Assembly (NCBI GenBank): GCA_030015575.1
Contig: JASDDO010000024.1
Location: 41,006,114-41,070,113 of the forward strand
Direction of reading: 5' to 3'
Source: Agapanthus africanus
Taxonomy: Eukaryota > Streptophyta > Magnoliopsida > Asparagales > Amaryllidaceae
Length of the DNA stretch: 64,000 bases
Shown: piece by piece, positions 1 through 11,606 of the stretch
Layout of the letters: every line of letters starts with the position of its first letter
How positions within the stretch are numbered: the stretch's first letter is position 1
Program-made: the position numbers and the translations under genes
Notes under the pieces: generated by a model
Database searches by the model: none
The model's input: the letters and a program-made list of their open reading frames with translations, nothing else
Told to the model about the DNA's origin: nothing

Positions 1-219
1 ACAGGGAAGAGCGTCCCCACAATAAAAAACCTTTCACAAATAAGAGGGAATCTAATAAAGTCTGCTACAACGGTCGTGCCTGTCCAAACCTCCGATATAT
101 GGTGCCATAAATCAACTTGTTATCTTCGGAGAGGTGGATGGATAAATCCAAATAGTATCTGCCCCTAAATTCAGGCAAGACGTTCAATCCCAGTTCGTCT
201 CTGTTTTCGGCGGTGAACA
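1..219 (+). repeat. Element A, end of 5' LTR (truncated by window edge)
   Basis: This stretch matches the outer 220 bp of element B's LTR read on the minus strand, including the words around GGGAAGAGCGTCCCC at the start and the closing GGTGAACA. The CA end at 218-219 is followed directly by the primer binding site, which fixes it as the 3' end of the 5' LTR. The rest of the LTR lies left of the window. Confidence 0.8.
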
Positions 220-224
220 GATTC

Positions 225-243
225 TGGCACGCCCGGTGGGACC
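225..243 (+). other. Element A primer binding site
   Basis: TGGCACGCCCGGTGGGACC starts five bases after the LTR end and is identical to the sequence in the same place in element B. It starts with TGG, as expected for pairing with the CCA end of a tRNA. I could not match it to a particular tRNA from memory; it is clearly not the initiator-Met site used by the Copia elements here. Confidence 0.75.
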
Positions 244-304
244 TTTTCTTCTTTCCATTCCACACTTCGTGTATCGTGTTTCGCGAACAAAAATGCAGTT
301 CGCT

Positions 305-1881
305 ATGGTTGCCCTTGGATTCGAGATACTAAAGCTTGGTGTCTTGCTCCTATGCAGAAAATCTATGGCTTCCCAATGTACTTCATGCAGCAGCAACTCT
401 CGCTCCACCCCAACACGAGGAGTGACCTACGGGACGCGGCCACTATTTTCTCAATACCAGTGGGGCAAGTTACGCAAGCTACTATTGGATTGTTCTTTGT
501 GACCATGCTCCTACCGGTGAGTTTCGGTGCCTCAGCATTGCAAGAGGAAGCTCCTAAAAGGTTGGTCTTCGATCGACTGGCAACCACAATGGTCCCTCTG
601 AACGGGCCGTCCAAATATGACGTCTCAGTTTTCGACAGGCTGAGCAAGAACCCAAACGGGCCCGCAAAGAGTCTCGTGATACCTGAAGGGGCTACTCTAA
701 AATGGATAGCCCTCCCAACTCCTGCTATAGGCGAAGCCATCAAATGTGCTTCCCCTACCAGAAAGTCAGTCTTCAAAAGCTTGACCGGCCCTTCTCAAAC
801 TTTAACAAGGACATCGGTTTTCAGCAGGCTGATGCCGATTGGAGCCCCTCAGGAAAGCCGGGGGCATGAAGAAGCCGCTTCCAAAACTGAGGCGGTCCCT
901 TCTGCAAAACACAATCGACGTTGCTACTGGCACCGAGTGAGAAAAGCTGGGGGCAACTCCTCCTCTGGACTTATCCAACCAGCTCCAGTGGTGGAAGTTG
1001 ACGCTTCTGTTTCAACAGGGAACAGTTTTGAACCGCTTACGAGGGTGCGCAAAAACTCTCCAACAGTAGTACTAAAGACATCACCCCCGCCTGCAGAAGT
1101 TACAGTGCAGGCAAAGTCGAAGCGGCCCCATCAGCGGCTCTCCTGGCAAATTCATAGGGTCTGACGGAAAGTCTAGGACCTTGTGATCTCGAACCTCCAT
1201 GCTCTTTAGCACGAGTACAAAGATTACTCTCGTCGACCAAAGAAACCTAAAGGCCGACAAGAAAAAGATCTCTCCTCTGCCATACAACGGGGGACTCTTT
1301 CTACACAGATGCCTGTTACAGCGTCCCCTTCAACTTCAACCTCTCATAAAAGAACAAGATTGGAGAAAACTCTACCGCCGGTCGCAAATTCCAAAGGCGA
1401 TGGATCCAAATGCCCCAAGTCTGGGGGCATGATCATACACATGGTCTACATGGCTTTGGGAAAAGAAGAATGCCGTGCCTCCGTGAGTCACCAACCACAA
1501 ACTCGGTCGCTGAAAAAAGCTCAGGAGCAACAACAAAAGCTCCAGGAAATGCTAACCAAAATGGAAGCACTCACCGGACAGAAAGAAAGTCCGGATCGTG
1601 CAGCGGAACAGCGCTAAGAACAGAAGACCGATACAGAGTTCCTGGAAAGGGTGCTTGAGAGAAAAGATAATTAAGCCGCTAAACAAGCTGCTAACATAAA
1701 GCAGATTGCTGTCTTGTTTCAAGACATGGTTGGAATGATGATCCAACCAGAACCCTGAGTCGAGAATCCGCTGATAATCATCGACGATGATAGAGGGGAA
1801 ACATCAAACCCTCCTCTGGCCTTATCAACAGACAAGGAGGAAACGATCTCTAAGGCCGCCCTTGATGATTATATTGCTCAA
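305..1881 (+). pseudogene. Element A ORF1 (extra Tat ORF upstream of gag), remnant
   Basis: This region corresponds to B's 522-residue ORF1: it begins with a similar MxxGFxILxxGVLL stretch and ends near the same acidic DDRGET and DYIA wording. It is Ser/Pro/Lys rich, with four spaced copies of a VFxxL-type motif (VFDRL, SVFDRL, SVFKSL, SVFSRL). A basic stretch (NRRCYWHRVRKAGGNS) and a Gln-rich coiled-coil-like segment (KAQEQQQKLQEML) follow. Such an extra ORF before gag is known in Tat/Ogre elements; its role is not established. Broken in several places. Confidence 0.7.
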
Positions 1882-2000
1882 CAAATAATAGCTCATCAAG
1901 CTAATGAAGCTGCTGGCCAAATCGTCAGAACTGAGCGACCGTATCCGGGCTGGTATGATCAAATCAAGTACCTGCCGGGGTATACGATTGCTAAATTCCA

Positions 2001-4320
2001 TGTGTACAAAGGGACAGGTAACCCTCACCAGCACGTCGTGCAATTCAGAGCTCTGTGCGGCAACACTGGAGGCGACGACAAACTGTTCTTCGCCAGTTTG
2101 TTGGCAGCCTGTCAGAACGGCCTTTGAATGGTACTTGGAGCTTCCAAACGACTCTGTAAAAACATTCACCGAGATGGAACTGCTGTTCACACAGCGTTTC
2201 GCCAGTGCGAGCGAGCGCAATCCAATTACGGCATTAATCAATGCCAAGATAAAGCCGGGAGAAAACTGGGTCCAATACGCGATTCGGTGGCTGAACCTAT
2301 GGTCTAAGTGTGAACAACGTATTGAAGAATCTCCCGCCGTGGGCATGTTCATCGGGACCCTAGATCCTCAAACAACTGTGTCCAGTTCATGAAATTCTTC
2401 AAACCAACAACTTTCCAGGCTCTGCTAGATAAACTGGCCCAAATGGACCAGATGGGCCACGGGCCTTCCTTCTCAAATAAGGACCCTCGAAATAACAAGG
2501 GTAAAAGGAAGCGGCCTTCGTTGCCAACACGCAACAACAACCGAGTGACCCAAAACCGGCTGCTCGCCAAAACAATGCGCGTCCGCGCCCATCCTTGGAG
2601 GAAAGATTAGAATGCGCTTACTCGTTTCCCCGCGACAAGATGAGTAGATTGTTCGAATTGCCAGTGCGTAACAAATTCATCACATTGCTAGACTCACGGC
2701 GTCCATCGCAACTCGGCGATGTCACCAACCCTAACTACTGCTCCTATCACAGAATGGTGAGCCACCCAATTGAAGATTGTTACGTCTTCAAGAACTGGGT
2801 CGAAGACCAGTATCAACAGGAAAAATTCACGCTGTCTGATAACTGGTGGGTAAACCCAACCCAGAAGCACACTCCAAAAAGGTGGATGCACAGGGGGCAT
2901 CATGATCACTCGTGGAAGAAACTCCATGAGAAGTCGTTCTTTTAGCAAAAACTAAAAGAATGCTGAAGGATCTACTCGCATTTCTGGCAGTCAGGTGGAA
3001 AAACCCACTTGAACCCAAAATCATCGAAGGGATGCTGAAACCACGCCCCGCACTGAAAATTGTTGACGAGGGAAAAAACCTCCATGTCAAGTCTTCGAAG
3101 TCTTCGAAGAAAAAGAAGAGGACCAAGAAGCCCGTGCATCCTGCCAAGTATGACGATAAGCACAAAGATCTACAAAAGCACATTAGAAGTGTACAACTAG
3201 AAGGCACGGACACCGGTCACTCTCGAAGAGTTCCTCAAGTATATTCTTGAGGACGGAAATAGTGACTATGATGAGGAAAATGACTCATCAAAAGACACCG
3301 AAGACCGTTTATCAAGTTGCCACATGGTCTTGCATTCGTCATCATATGACGAAGAAACTCCCTCAGCGTTAGAAAACAACACAGAGGAACTGGGGGCAGA
3401 ATTGGCGCTAAATTCCCCAGAACTGCCAGAATACCCGATCGATAGACTGTTAAACGAAGCCTTTCAAAAAAGAAAAGTTGATCGAGAGCGCGAAACAACC
3501 ATATACGAAAGGCTAAGTGTCAGCGTCAAGACAAAGAAGCCGCAGCGAGGACGAGCCGTAAAGTACTCCAACCAAACCAAAGTATACCTGCTACAAATAA
3601 GGGCAGGTTCAAAGTAGAGAAGCGGTTCGCCAAAGCCCTTTCAATGGGGATGAAGATGCCACCTCTCGTAAGAAACACTCCCGGGGTCATATGCCTCGAT
3701 GGAGAAGATTCACATCCGAACTACTGCCTATATCATCAGAAGGTTATCCACCCCACCGAGGAATGCAGTGCTTTCGAGAAGTGGTGGCAAGGATACGTTG
3801 CCCCATCAAAAACACTTCAAGAGGTTGAAGCGTGAACCTCGTCGATGGCAAAATAGTGCGACAACATGCATGAAGAAACGACCGGCAACTGTCATATGGT
3901 TGGTACCAGTTCAGAAGGGGAAAACCCCTAAGTTTTTACCTTCGGGAGAGATTCTGAGGACGAAATACCCCTCAGCCCTCTCTTCGAAGATTTCACCTCG
4001 GGAAAAGAAGAAGAGGAGAAAAATGCGAGAATATTCAGCTGCATAACCGCACGATGCCTGAGAAGAAACTCGGACCTAAAAACAAAAGTTCGAATAAAAG
4101 AGAAAAAGGGAAAGGGAAAATCTCTGAGGAAATTGCACTCGACGATGGAGTTGTCAAAGAGCTCGCAGTAAGGGACCCGCCTGAGAAAAACAAGGTGGAT
4201 TACAATGTCCTAGCACATCTGAGGAAAATACCCTCACAACTGAGCATATTGGATGCTCTCTTCCTGTCCAAAGAGGCACGGGATTCTCTGATCAAGGCAT
4301 TACAAGAGCCCGATCAGTTC
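2001..4320 (+). pseudogene. Element A gag remnant
   Basis: This is the capsid-type region of a Ty3/Gypsy Gag. Visible wording includes KGTGNPHQH, FEWYLELPNDSVKTF and FTQRFASASERNPITALINAKIKPGENWVQYAIRWLNLWSKC-like segments, the usual plant retrotransposon gag domain. Two zinc-knuckle-like motifs of the form C-x2-H-x4-H-x4-C follow, near 2740 (CSYH...HPIEDC) and near 3725 (CLYH...HPTEEC). A Lys-rich linker separates them (around 3090-3150). Gag would package RNA and form the particle. Several breaks; matches B's gag from end to end. Confidence 0.75.
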
Positions 4321-4329
4321 CAAGCTTTC

Positions 4330-7300
4330 TTCACGGAAGAGAAGATGAAAGATGAGCTGGCAGAGGTCTACACGGCTGACATTATATTCAACGATGAAGA
4401 TCTCCTCCTCGGTACGTGCGAACATAATCGCCCGTTATACGCCACCGGGTACTTTCACAACATCAAGATAGGGAAAATCTTTGTCGACAACGGATCCTCC
4501 GTCAACCTTCTCAACGTGAGGGTGTTGAAGGAAATTTGCATGAACGTTTAGCACCTTGCCTGAGATAAAATTACCATCTTCGGGTTCGACTCACAATCGT
4601 CACGGACGCTTGGGTATGTAATACTGATGTTATGCTTCGGGTTGCTCATCACCGAAATCAAATTTCACGTCATTGACTCCAAGACTTTCTATAACGCTTT
4701 GCTCGGCAGGCCTTGGTTATATGAGTACAACGTCATCCCTTCTACCCAACATCAGTGTATGATGTATTTCAAGGATGGCTCGGAGTACACCGTCACAGGG
4801 GAGCTAAATCCATTCTCCGTAAATGAGGTTCGAAAATATGAAGACGTAAAGTACTTCCTACCAGACTTCGAGGATACAGGAAGGTGCCACAAGCCAGAGA
4901 ATAAACAGAAGTCTGTCGCCACTATCCCGATTTTTGGGAGTGATACCGAGGAAGATGAAAAAATAGTCTACTTGGGACAACCGCAGAAAGAAAATAACAA
5001 GCCCGGACCATCTACTCCTATTTTGTTCTTTGGCAGTGACTCAGAGGACAAGGCCAACACAGTGTTCTCCATCCGCCCGTCAATGAAAACTTTTGCCGGA
5101 GCAGATTGGAGTTTGCAAATCACAATGGCTCCGTCTCGACACTGCAAGGAACTTGATGCAATCCATACATACAACGTACAAGAACTACAAACTTTCTTCA
5201 TGCCTCCCAGGCAAAGAGGTGAAAAAGCGATCCTCTTTTACCAATTTACGGAAACCAAAGTAGAAAAGGAAGTTTGGCATGGTGCCGATTTTGCACTCGA
5301 CAGGCTTCAACCAATCTGTCTGCCAAGATATTACGTGGAAGGATTAAAGAGACTGTTAAGATGCCAAGGTGTACCCCTCGAACAAACTGTTCGACAAGTC
5401 CAACTCTACAAAGAAATTTGGGATATTCCCGGGACTCAGCGAAAGATGCCCAACGGAAAGATAGAGACGACGGGGCTCGGATACGTTCGGTCCAAGAAAC
5501 AGGAGCGATTTCATAGTTGCCACGTCATAAATAGCTCTAGTGAAGGGGAAAATGCTTTTCCAAATAACTGTGATGTTGAAACAGAGTGAAATCCGGCTCT
5601 AAGAACGTTAAGTCCGTCACTCGAAGAATAAATCGATAAGCTAATAAAAGAAGCTTGTCAAAAGAGCCGGGACGATCACAGCCACGAAATGGTCATTTAT
5701 GAAAAGGCCAGAACGCAGCGTCTCAATCAACAATCTGCGGAGAATGAAGACTATAATGCTCTTCATCCCCAGCCCACTGTATGTTCTCGCGAAAGGGGAA
5801 AATCCCGAAATAGAGGCAAAAACAAGGCAAAGAATACAAACAACATTCGAAAACAATAAAGTGGATCTAAGACGCCATGCAATCGAGAAAAACTCGGTTG
5901 GAGCCCGTCCTTTATAAAGAAATGGGTCAGAAATACTCTTTCCTCCAAGACAAGACAAGAAAAATATTCAACCTTATCATGAAGCATCAAATGATGATGC
6001 CTCCGGATTCTCGGCATCCCGAACAAATAAACGAGGTCCATATCCAGATTATTGCTCCTACCACTGAGCAATAGGTCACCCCCTTGAAGACTGCTTCACC
6101 TTCAAAGACTGGATAGAAGATCAGTATCAACAAGGCATGTTCGCTTTATCCGACAGCTGGAGGGTAACCCCACCACAAAAGCATGAGCCAAAGAGGACCT
6201 ATACTGTGAGGATAGGACCAGCTCAACATCAAGAATGGAAGCGAACTCGTACCTGCCATATGATAACACTCTCAAAAGAGAGAGGGCACGAGACTGTGGA
6301 TGACCTTCACATGTGCTTCGCAAATGAAGACGAGGAAGGGGTGATCTCAGAGTTTCCACCAGTACCAAAAGAGCTGGAAGATGAGATACACACCACGGCG
6401 GCCAACCTAAGAAAAATTGACTTGGGGACAGAAAATGATTTGAGGCTGACATTCGTCAGTAAGCTACTATTTGAAAAACAAGTAGCCACGTTAAAAGAAG
6501 TGTTCATGCAATATAAATACTGCTTCGCTTGGAACTATTCCGAAATGCCAGATCTAGATCCAAAAATAGCAGTACATAAACTGGCCATATTGCCCGACAT
6601 AAAGCCAGTCAAACAGGAGCCAAGAAGAACATGGCTCGAACTTGAGATGGGTATCAACGTTGAAGTCAAGAAACTAATCGACTCTGGCTTCATCCAAGAA
6701 GTTCAATATCCCGATTGGATTGCTAACATCGTTCCAGTGATGAAGAAAAATGGGACGGTGCGTATCTGCATGGAATTTTGGGACCTTAACAAAGCTTGAC
6801 CGAAGGATGATTTCCCAGTACCTGTTACCGAGCTGATGATCGATAACACGTCTATCCATGAGGTCTTTTCCTTCATAGATGGATGTTTAGGATACAATCA
6901 AATAAAAATGCATCCTGAAGACCAAAAGCAAACTGCCTTCCGAACCCCATTGGGCATATTCTACTATAAAGTGATGCCCTTCGGTTTGAAAAATGCTGGC
7001 GCTACCTACTAGAGGGCCATGAAAAAGATCTTCGATGACCTCATACACGAGATCGTCGAATGCTACATTGACGACCTTATGGTGAAGAGCAAATCTTACG
7101 AGGAATATTAGGAACATCTAAAAATAGTATTCCGACGTTTTCGGAAGTATAATATGAAGATGAATCCTCTAAAATGCGCGTTTGGAGTCTCCTCAAGCAA
7201 ATTCTTAGGATTCATCATACGGTACCGGGGTATCGAAATCGATCCCTCAAACATCACGGCAAATATGGAAATGCCCACTCCAAGAACACTCAAACAGTTG

Positions 7301-8652
7301 TGATTTCTTCAAGAAAAGCTCGCATATATCCGACGGTTCATAGCCAATCTCTCCGGAAAATGCCGTCCCTACAGTCATTTGATGAAGAAGGGGACCCCGT
7401 TCATTTGGGATCAAAAATGCCAAAACACACTGGATGAAACCAAGCAAAATCTGCAAAATCCGCCGGTATTGACCACTCCGGTTAAAGGAAAACCCCTTAT
7501 CCTATACACAACGGCTCTTGAGGGTTCACTAGGAGCACTATGGGCATAAGAGAACGATCAGGGAAAGGAGAGAGTTCTATACTATTTGAGTCGAGTTCTC
7601 CTGGGGGCAGAAAACAACTACCCCCGATCGAAAAGTATTGTCTGGCACTGATCTTCGCAATAACAAAGATCGGACATTATGCCTTGGCACATGAGGTCCA
7701 TCCCATATCAAAGGTGGATCCTCTCAAGTATCTAATGTCGAGGGCCATACTAACAGGAAGGATTGCCAAATGAGCCCTCCTCCTGATGGAGTTCTCGATA
7801 ACATATCGTCTCCTCAAAACAGTGAAAGGGCAGACCATTGCCGCCTTTCTTGCGGAGCATCCGATACCAGCTGACCCCCCTTAAATTATGAGTTGCCAGA
7901 TGAACATGCTTTTGATACAACTAAAGGAGAAAATGATTCCCAATAGGAACTCTACTTCGCTAGAGCATCTTCCATGAAGCGGCGAAAGCAAAATACCCCC
8001 ATAATCAAAACTGGGGTGGGTCTTATCTTCGTGATTCCGCAAGGAGGGATATTGCATTATGCCCTTTCCTTAACAGAGCCAAAAACTAATAAAGAAGCTG
8101 AATATGAAGCTTTGATAGCAGGGCTAGAGATCGCAATCGACATGGGAATCAAAGACCTCCTCATATTTGGAGATTCCTAACTGATAGTTAGCCAAGTAAA
8201 TGGCGACTATCAGACATGCAAGCCAGAGCAGATAAAGTATAGCGAAAGAATGTAGCAACTGCTGACACAAATCCCCTCCTATATTCTGCAGAGTATACCG
8301 CGTGCAGAAAACAGCAAGGCAGAAGTATTGGCCAAATTGGATAAGGAACTGGCCGATGAAGACCTCGATGACGTAAGAATCATTGTACAAAACCGCAGGG
8401 TCCTCGCGCCAACAAATATATTTTCGGAAGACCTAATAGATCCATCCGAAGGAAAAGAAGCGACCGAACAAGTACCCCTTCAAATAGAGGACGAAGAAAA
8501 TGTCAAGAATTGGAGGGAAGTCTTCATAGACTACAAATCCCAACGAATGCCCAAAAATGCATCGTTTATATATCAGCTCATGAAACGAGCTTTGTCTTTC
8601 ACCTTCGTCAATGATACTTTGTATAAGAGATTGTTTGACCATTTCTGGCTAA
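4330..8652 (+). pseudogene. Element A pol remnant: protease, reverse transcriptase, RNase H, archaeal-type RNase H
   Basis: An aspartic protease is seen near 4480 (FVDNGSSVNLL). A third zinc-knuckle-like module lies near 6050-6130, between protease and RT. RT wording runs from about 6600 (KPVKQEPRR, DWIANIVPVMKKNGTVRIC) to about 7200, with the palm motif near 7060. The first RNase H/tether runs to about 7800. A second, archaeal-type RNase H spans about 7950-8350 (NKEAEYEALIAGLEIA, FGDS, ENSKAEVLAKL). A second RNase H is a known Tat trait. The region is heavily broken and is recognised mainly by comparison with B. Confidence 0.75.
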
Positions 8653-9755
8653 GATGCCTGGGACCAGAAGAAGCAAAGAGAGTCGTCCAAGAAACTCACG
8701 ACGGACTCTGCGGTTCTCATCAAGCCGGGCCAAAGATGAAGCTAAAGATAAAAAGAACGGGTTACTATTGGCCCGCAATAATTCAGGACTGCCTCGAATA
8801 TGCAAAGCAGTGTCACTCATGCCAAATTCATGGGGACTTCATCCACCAACATCCAAATCCGCTACACCCAATAGTAACTAGCTGGCCGTTCGAAATATGG
8901 GGTACCGATATAATTGGCCCCATTGAACCGGCATCGTCCAAAGGACATCGGGTCATACTAGCAACGACCAACTACTTCTCCAAGTAGGCAGAAGTAGTAC
9001 CACTAAGAGAGGTAAAGATGGAGAATATCCTCCATTTCTTCAGAACCTATGTCACCTATCGGTTCGGCACTCCGCGACGAATTATCTCGGATAATGGGCC
9101 AGCTTATAGAAGTCATAAAATCAGCTGCTTCACACAACAACATAAAATAGATTGGAGATACTCTTCAGTATATAATCCTCGAGCCAAAGGTCTAGCTGAA
9201 GCTTTCAACAAGACCTTGATAAAGATTATAAAAAAGACGGTGTCCAGAAACAAAAAAGACTGGCACGAAAATCTACATGAAGCTCTCTTGGCGTACCGAA
9301 CAATGTTCAAGACTGCCACAAATACAACACCATATGCGTTGGTGTTCGGCATGGAAGCAGTACTTCCCCTGGAAATAGAACTCCCTTCTCTACGAGTGGA
9401 AGTTCGATACGAGCTGACAGATGAAGAAAATGCTCATCTTCGGCTTGAGGAGCTCGATGCCCTCGACGAAACTCTCCTTATAGCACAACAAAACCTCGAG
9501 GTTTATAAGACAAGGATGACATGGTCATACGAAAGACTGACCAGGCCGAGAACATTCCGCCAAGATGAACTCGTGCTAGTCGTCAAAAGACCAATGATTC
9601 CCAATCATGCAAAACGGGGGAAGTTCGAGCCGAACTATGAAGGCCCGTATATTATTTTTGTCTACCAAGATGGAGCCTACCTGCTCATGGATATGCATGG
9701 CGAAAAACCCTTTCGGCCAATAAATGACCGATTCCTCAAAAAGTACTACGCTTGA
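8653..9755 (+). pseudogene. Element A integrase remnant
   Basis: The zinc-binding part shows GYYWPAIIQDCLEYAKQC followed by HSCQIHG. The catalytic core shows the D,D,E positions as WGTDIIGP (about 8900), DNGPAY (about 9090) and LAEAFNK (about 9200). The C-terminal part has the GPY-type motif GKFEPNYEGPYII (about 9620) and ends KKYYA at 9755. There is no chromodomain, which argues for Tat rather than a chromovirus. Fewer breaks than the rest of the element, but not intact. Confidence 0.8.
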
Positions 9756-10291
9756 AGAGTCATGATTTAGGTCAATGATAGATGACGACACTTGTGTCCG
9801 CTCGCTATCTTCATGAGTCGGAACTCTGAAAGTAGTATCCAAAAAGCTTTGTTGCCTCAAAAACAGCAATAACGGACTGAGATGTCCCTAAACTAACAAT
9901 AGACCGAGACGTCCCTAAACTAAAATTTCGCCTCAAACATGAAGATAATAGACCGAGATGTCCCTAAACTAGCGCATTGCCCCAAATACGGTGATGTGCT
10001 CTCTTATGATCTATATTGCAATTGAAGTTCCAACGGTGAGGGTTGCAACTCAAGTCCCACCGGCAATCAGAAGGGTCACCCGTGACGAAGCCATTCTCGA
10101 GAGTTTCATCTCGTAAAAAAAATGGTATGACCACAAGAGAACTAGGCATGGATGAAAACCCGAAAGGGCGCCGTGAGTAAAAACAGAAGGACTACCGGCG
10201 AGTTTGTGAAAACCCGAAAAGGACAAAAACTCGTAAATAAAAAAATTCGTGTACACTTGCACGGTCCTATCGACCTTGTGGGGAGGAAATA

Positions 10292-10777
10292 CCAGCGTGA
10301 GATCCTTATGACTCACAAAGGACCAAAACACTTAGGAATTCCTACGATCCCCAAGGAGAAACTACACTTGCAAGATTCTCATGACTCGTAAGGAGAATTC
10401 CCCATATGAGACCCTCACGGCTCATAGGATTCAAAAACCTTAAGCTACAGGAATATGAACCTATTCTTAAGCCCTCATATTCCCCTAATGCTGCCCTACA
10501 GGCGGTCCTATATTGACCCTTGTATACAATCCATGGGCATAAATAAATATATCCCCTACTAAGTTCCACTAATGACGAGAAATGTCCCTATAAGGTGAAC
10601 GACACTTGTAAGTCCTCACAACTTATAAGGAGAAAACACTATTGGAAGATCCTTACGACTTACAAGAAAAAACGCACTTAGGAATCCTCACGATTCCTAA
10701 GGAGAAAATACACCTACGAGATCCTCACGACTCATAGGGAGAAATACCTTTATGAGACCTTTACGGCTTATGAAATC
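10292..10777 (+). repeat. Hairpin array, A version (constant loop, changing stems)
   Basis: About nine units of roughly 25-35 bp, each an inverted repeat around a loop like ATCCTCACGA. Examples: CTTAGGAAT / CCTCACG / ATTCCTAAG (perfect 9-bp arms), CTTGTAAG / CTTATAAG, CCTACGAG / CTCATAGG, CATATGAG / CTCATAGG. Stems differ between units while the two arms of one unit mostly match each other. B carries the same type of array in its own 3' region. Confidence 0.7.
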
Positions 10778-11289
10778 AAAAGCCCTAGTCAACAGGATCC
10801 TAACCCTGTCTACTAAGCCATCTTTGTTCAAATCGACAAAGACAAATGATGATTCTCTCCTGGCAATATCCCAGTTGTAGCGATACTGATGCCTAAATAG
10901 GTATCAAACTTTAAGTCCTCTCAAGGAAAATGATGATTCGCTGTGGAAAATATTCCAGTGGTAGCGATGCCGATGCCCAAATTGGTATCGGATTTCAAAT
11001 CCCCAACTCAAAAAAATAAAAATAAAAATAGCCGAAATGATTGGGCACTGCGGATAAAAAGCCAAAATGATTGGGCAATCGCGACTTTCGCGATATAAAA
11101 AGCTGAAAAGATAGAGCATCGCGGAAATAAAAAATAAAATAAAATAAAATTTCCTCTGGCCTGCAGGTAGGTGCACACCGACCCCTGTATATAATCCATG
11201 GGCTCAAATGAAAGAAAGAGAACCATATTTTTCCACCAGGCTCCGTCAAAGGGAGAACCAGATCTCGACGGCAATAACTACAGCTTATA

Positions 11290-11606
11290 AATTAGCTTGA
11301 CGTTCTCCTCATTCCAAGAGGGTGCAGACGTACCGTCAATAAAGCTCCAAGGAGCCAAATCAAAACAGAGCCATGGCAAAATCCCAGCTCCAAGTCTTGA
11401 CGGTTCATATACAACCTAGAGACTATTCCGACGTTCCTTCTCATTCCAGCAGGATGCAGACGCAATGTCAACAAAATACCCAAGGGTTAAAGCAAAAATA
11501 GAGCCATGGAAAAATCCTAGCTCCAAGTCTTGATGGTACATATACAACCTAGAGACTATCCCGGCGTACCCCTCATTTCAGCAGGATGCGAATGAAGCTA
11601 TCGAAT
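11290..11606 (+). repeat. ~134-bp tandem repeat in A, split by C1
   Basis: Units are marked by CTCATTCCAGCAGGATGC (about 11303, 11435, 11570), GAGCCATGG, CCTAGCTCCAAGTCTTG and ATATACAACCTAGAGACTAT. C1 cuts one unit at 11606; matching words (GAGCAATGG, CCTAGCTCCGGACTTC, ATATACACAGTGTAGAG) resume at 38095, which is how the two A segments are tied together. Confidence 0.7.

Larger units (their letters stand above)
9756..11606 (+). repeat. Element A 3' noncoding region, first part
   Basis: This noncoding stretch is made of degenerate repeats. Around 9875-9975 are three copies of a GACCGAGAYGTCCCTAAACT unit, the reverse complement of units in B's 3' region. From 10292 to 10777 is a hairpin array (listed separately). 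Around 10850-11000 an ~80-bp unit occurs twice (GATGATTC...GTAGCGAT...GATGCC). Around 11025-11115 are AGCCGAAATGATTGGGC units, also shared with B (47220-47390). From 11290 a ~134-bp tandem runs into the C1 insertion. The same modules in the same order relative to integrase in A and B show a conserved but fast-changing 3' region. Confidence 0.7.

Noticed and set aside
225-243. tRNA gene fragment
   Set aside because: Short tRNA-complementary sequence next to an LTR end is a primer binding site; no cloverleaf can be drawn. The same holds for 21474-21486, 23701-23713 and 57859-57877.
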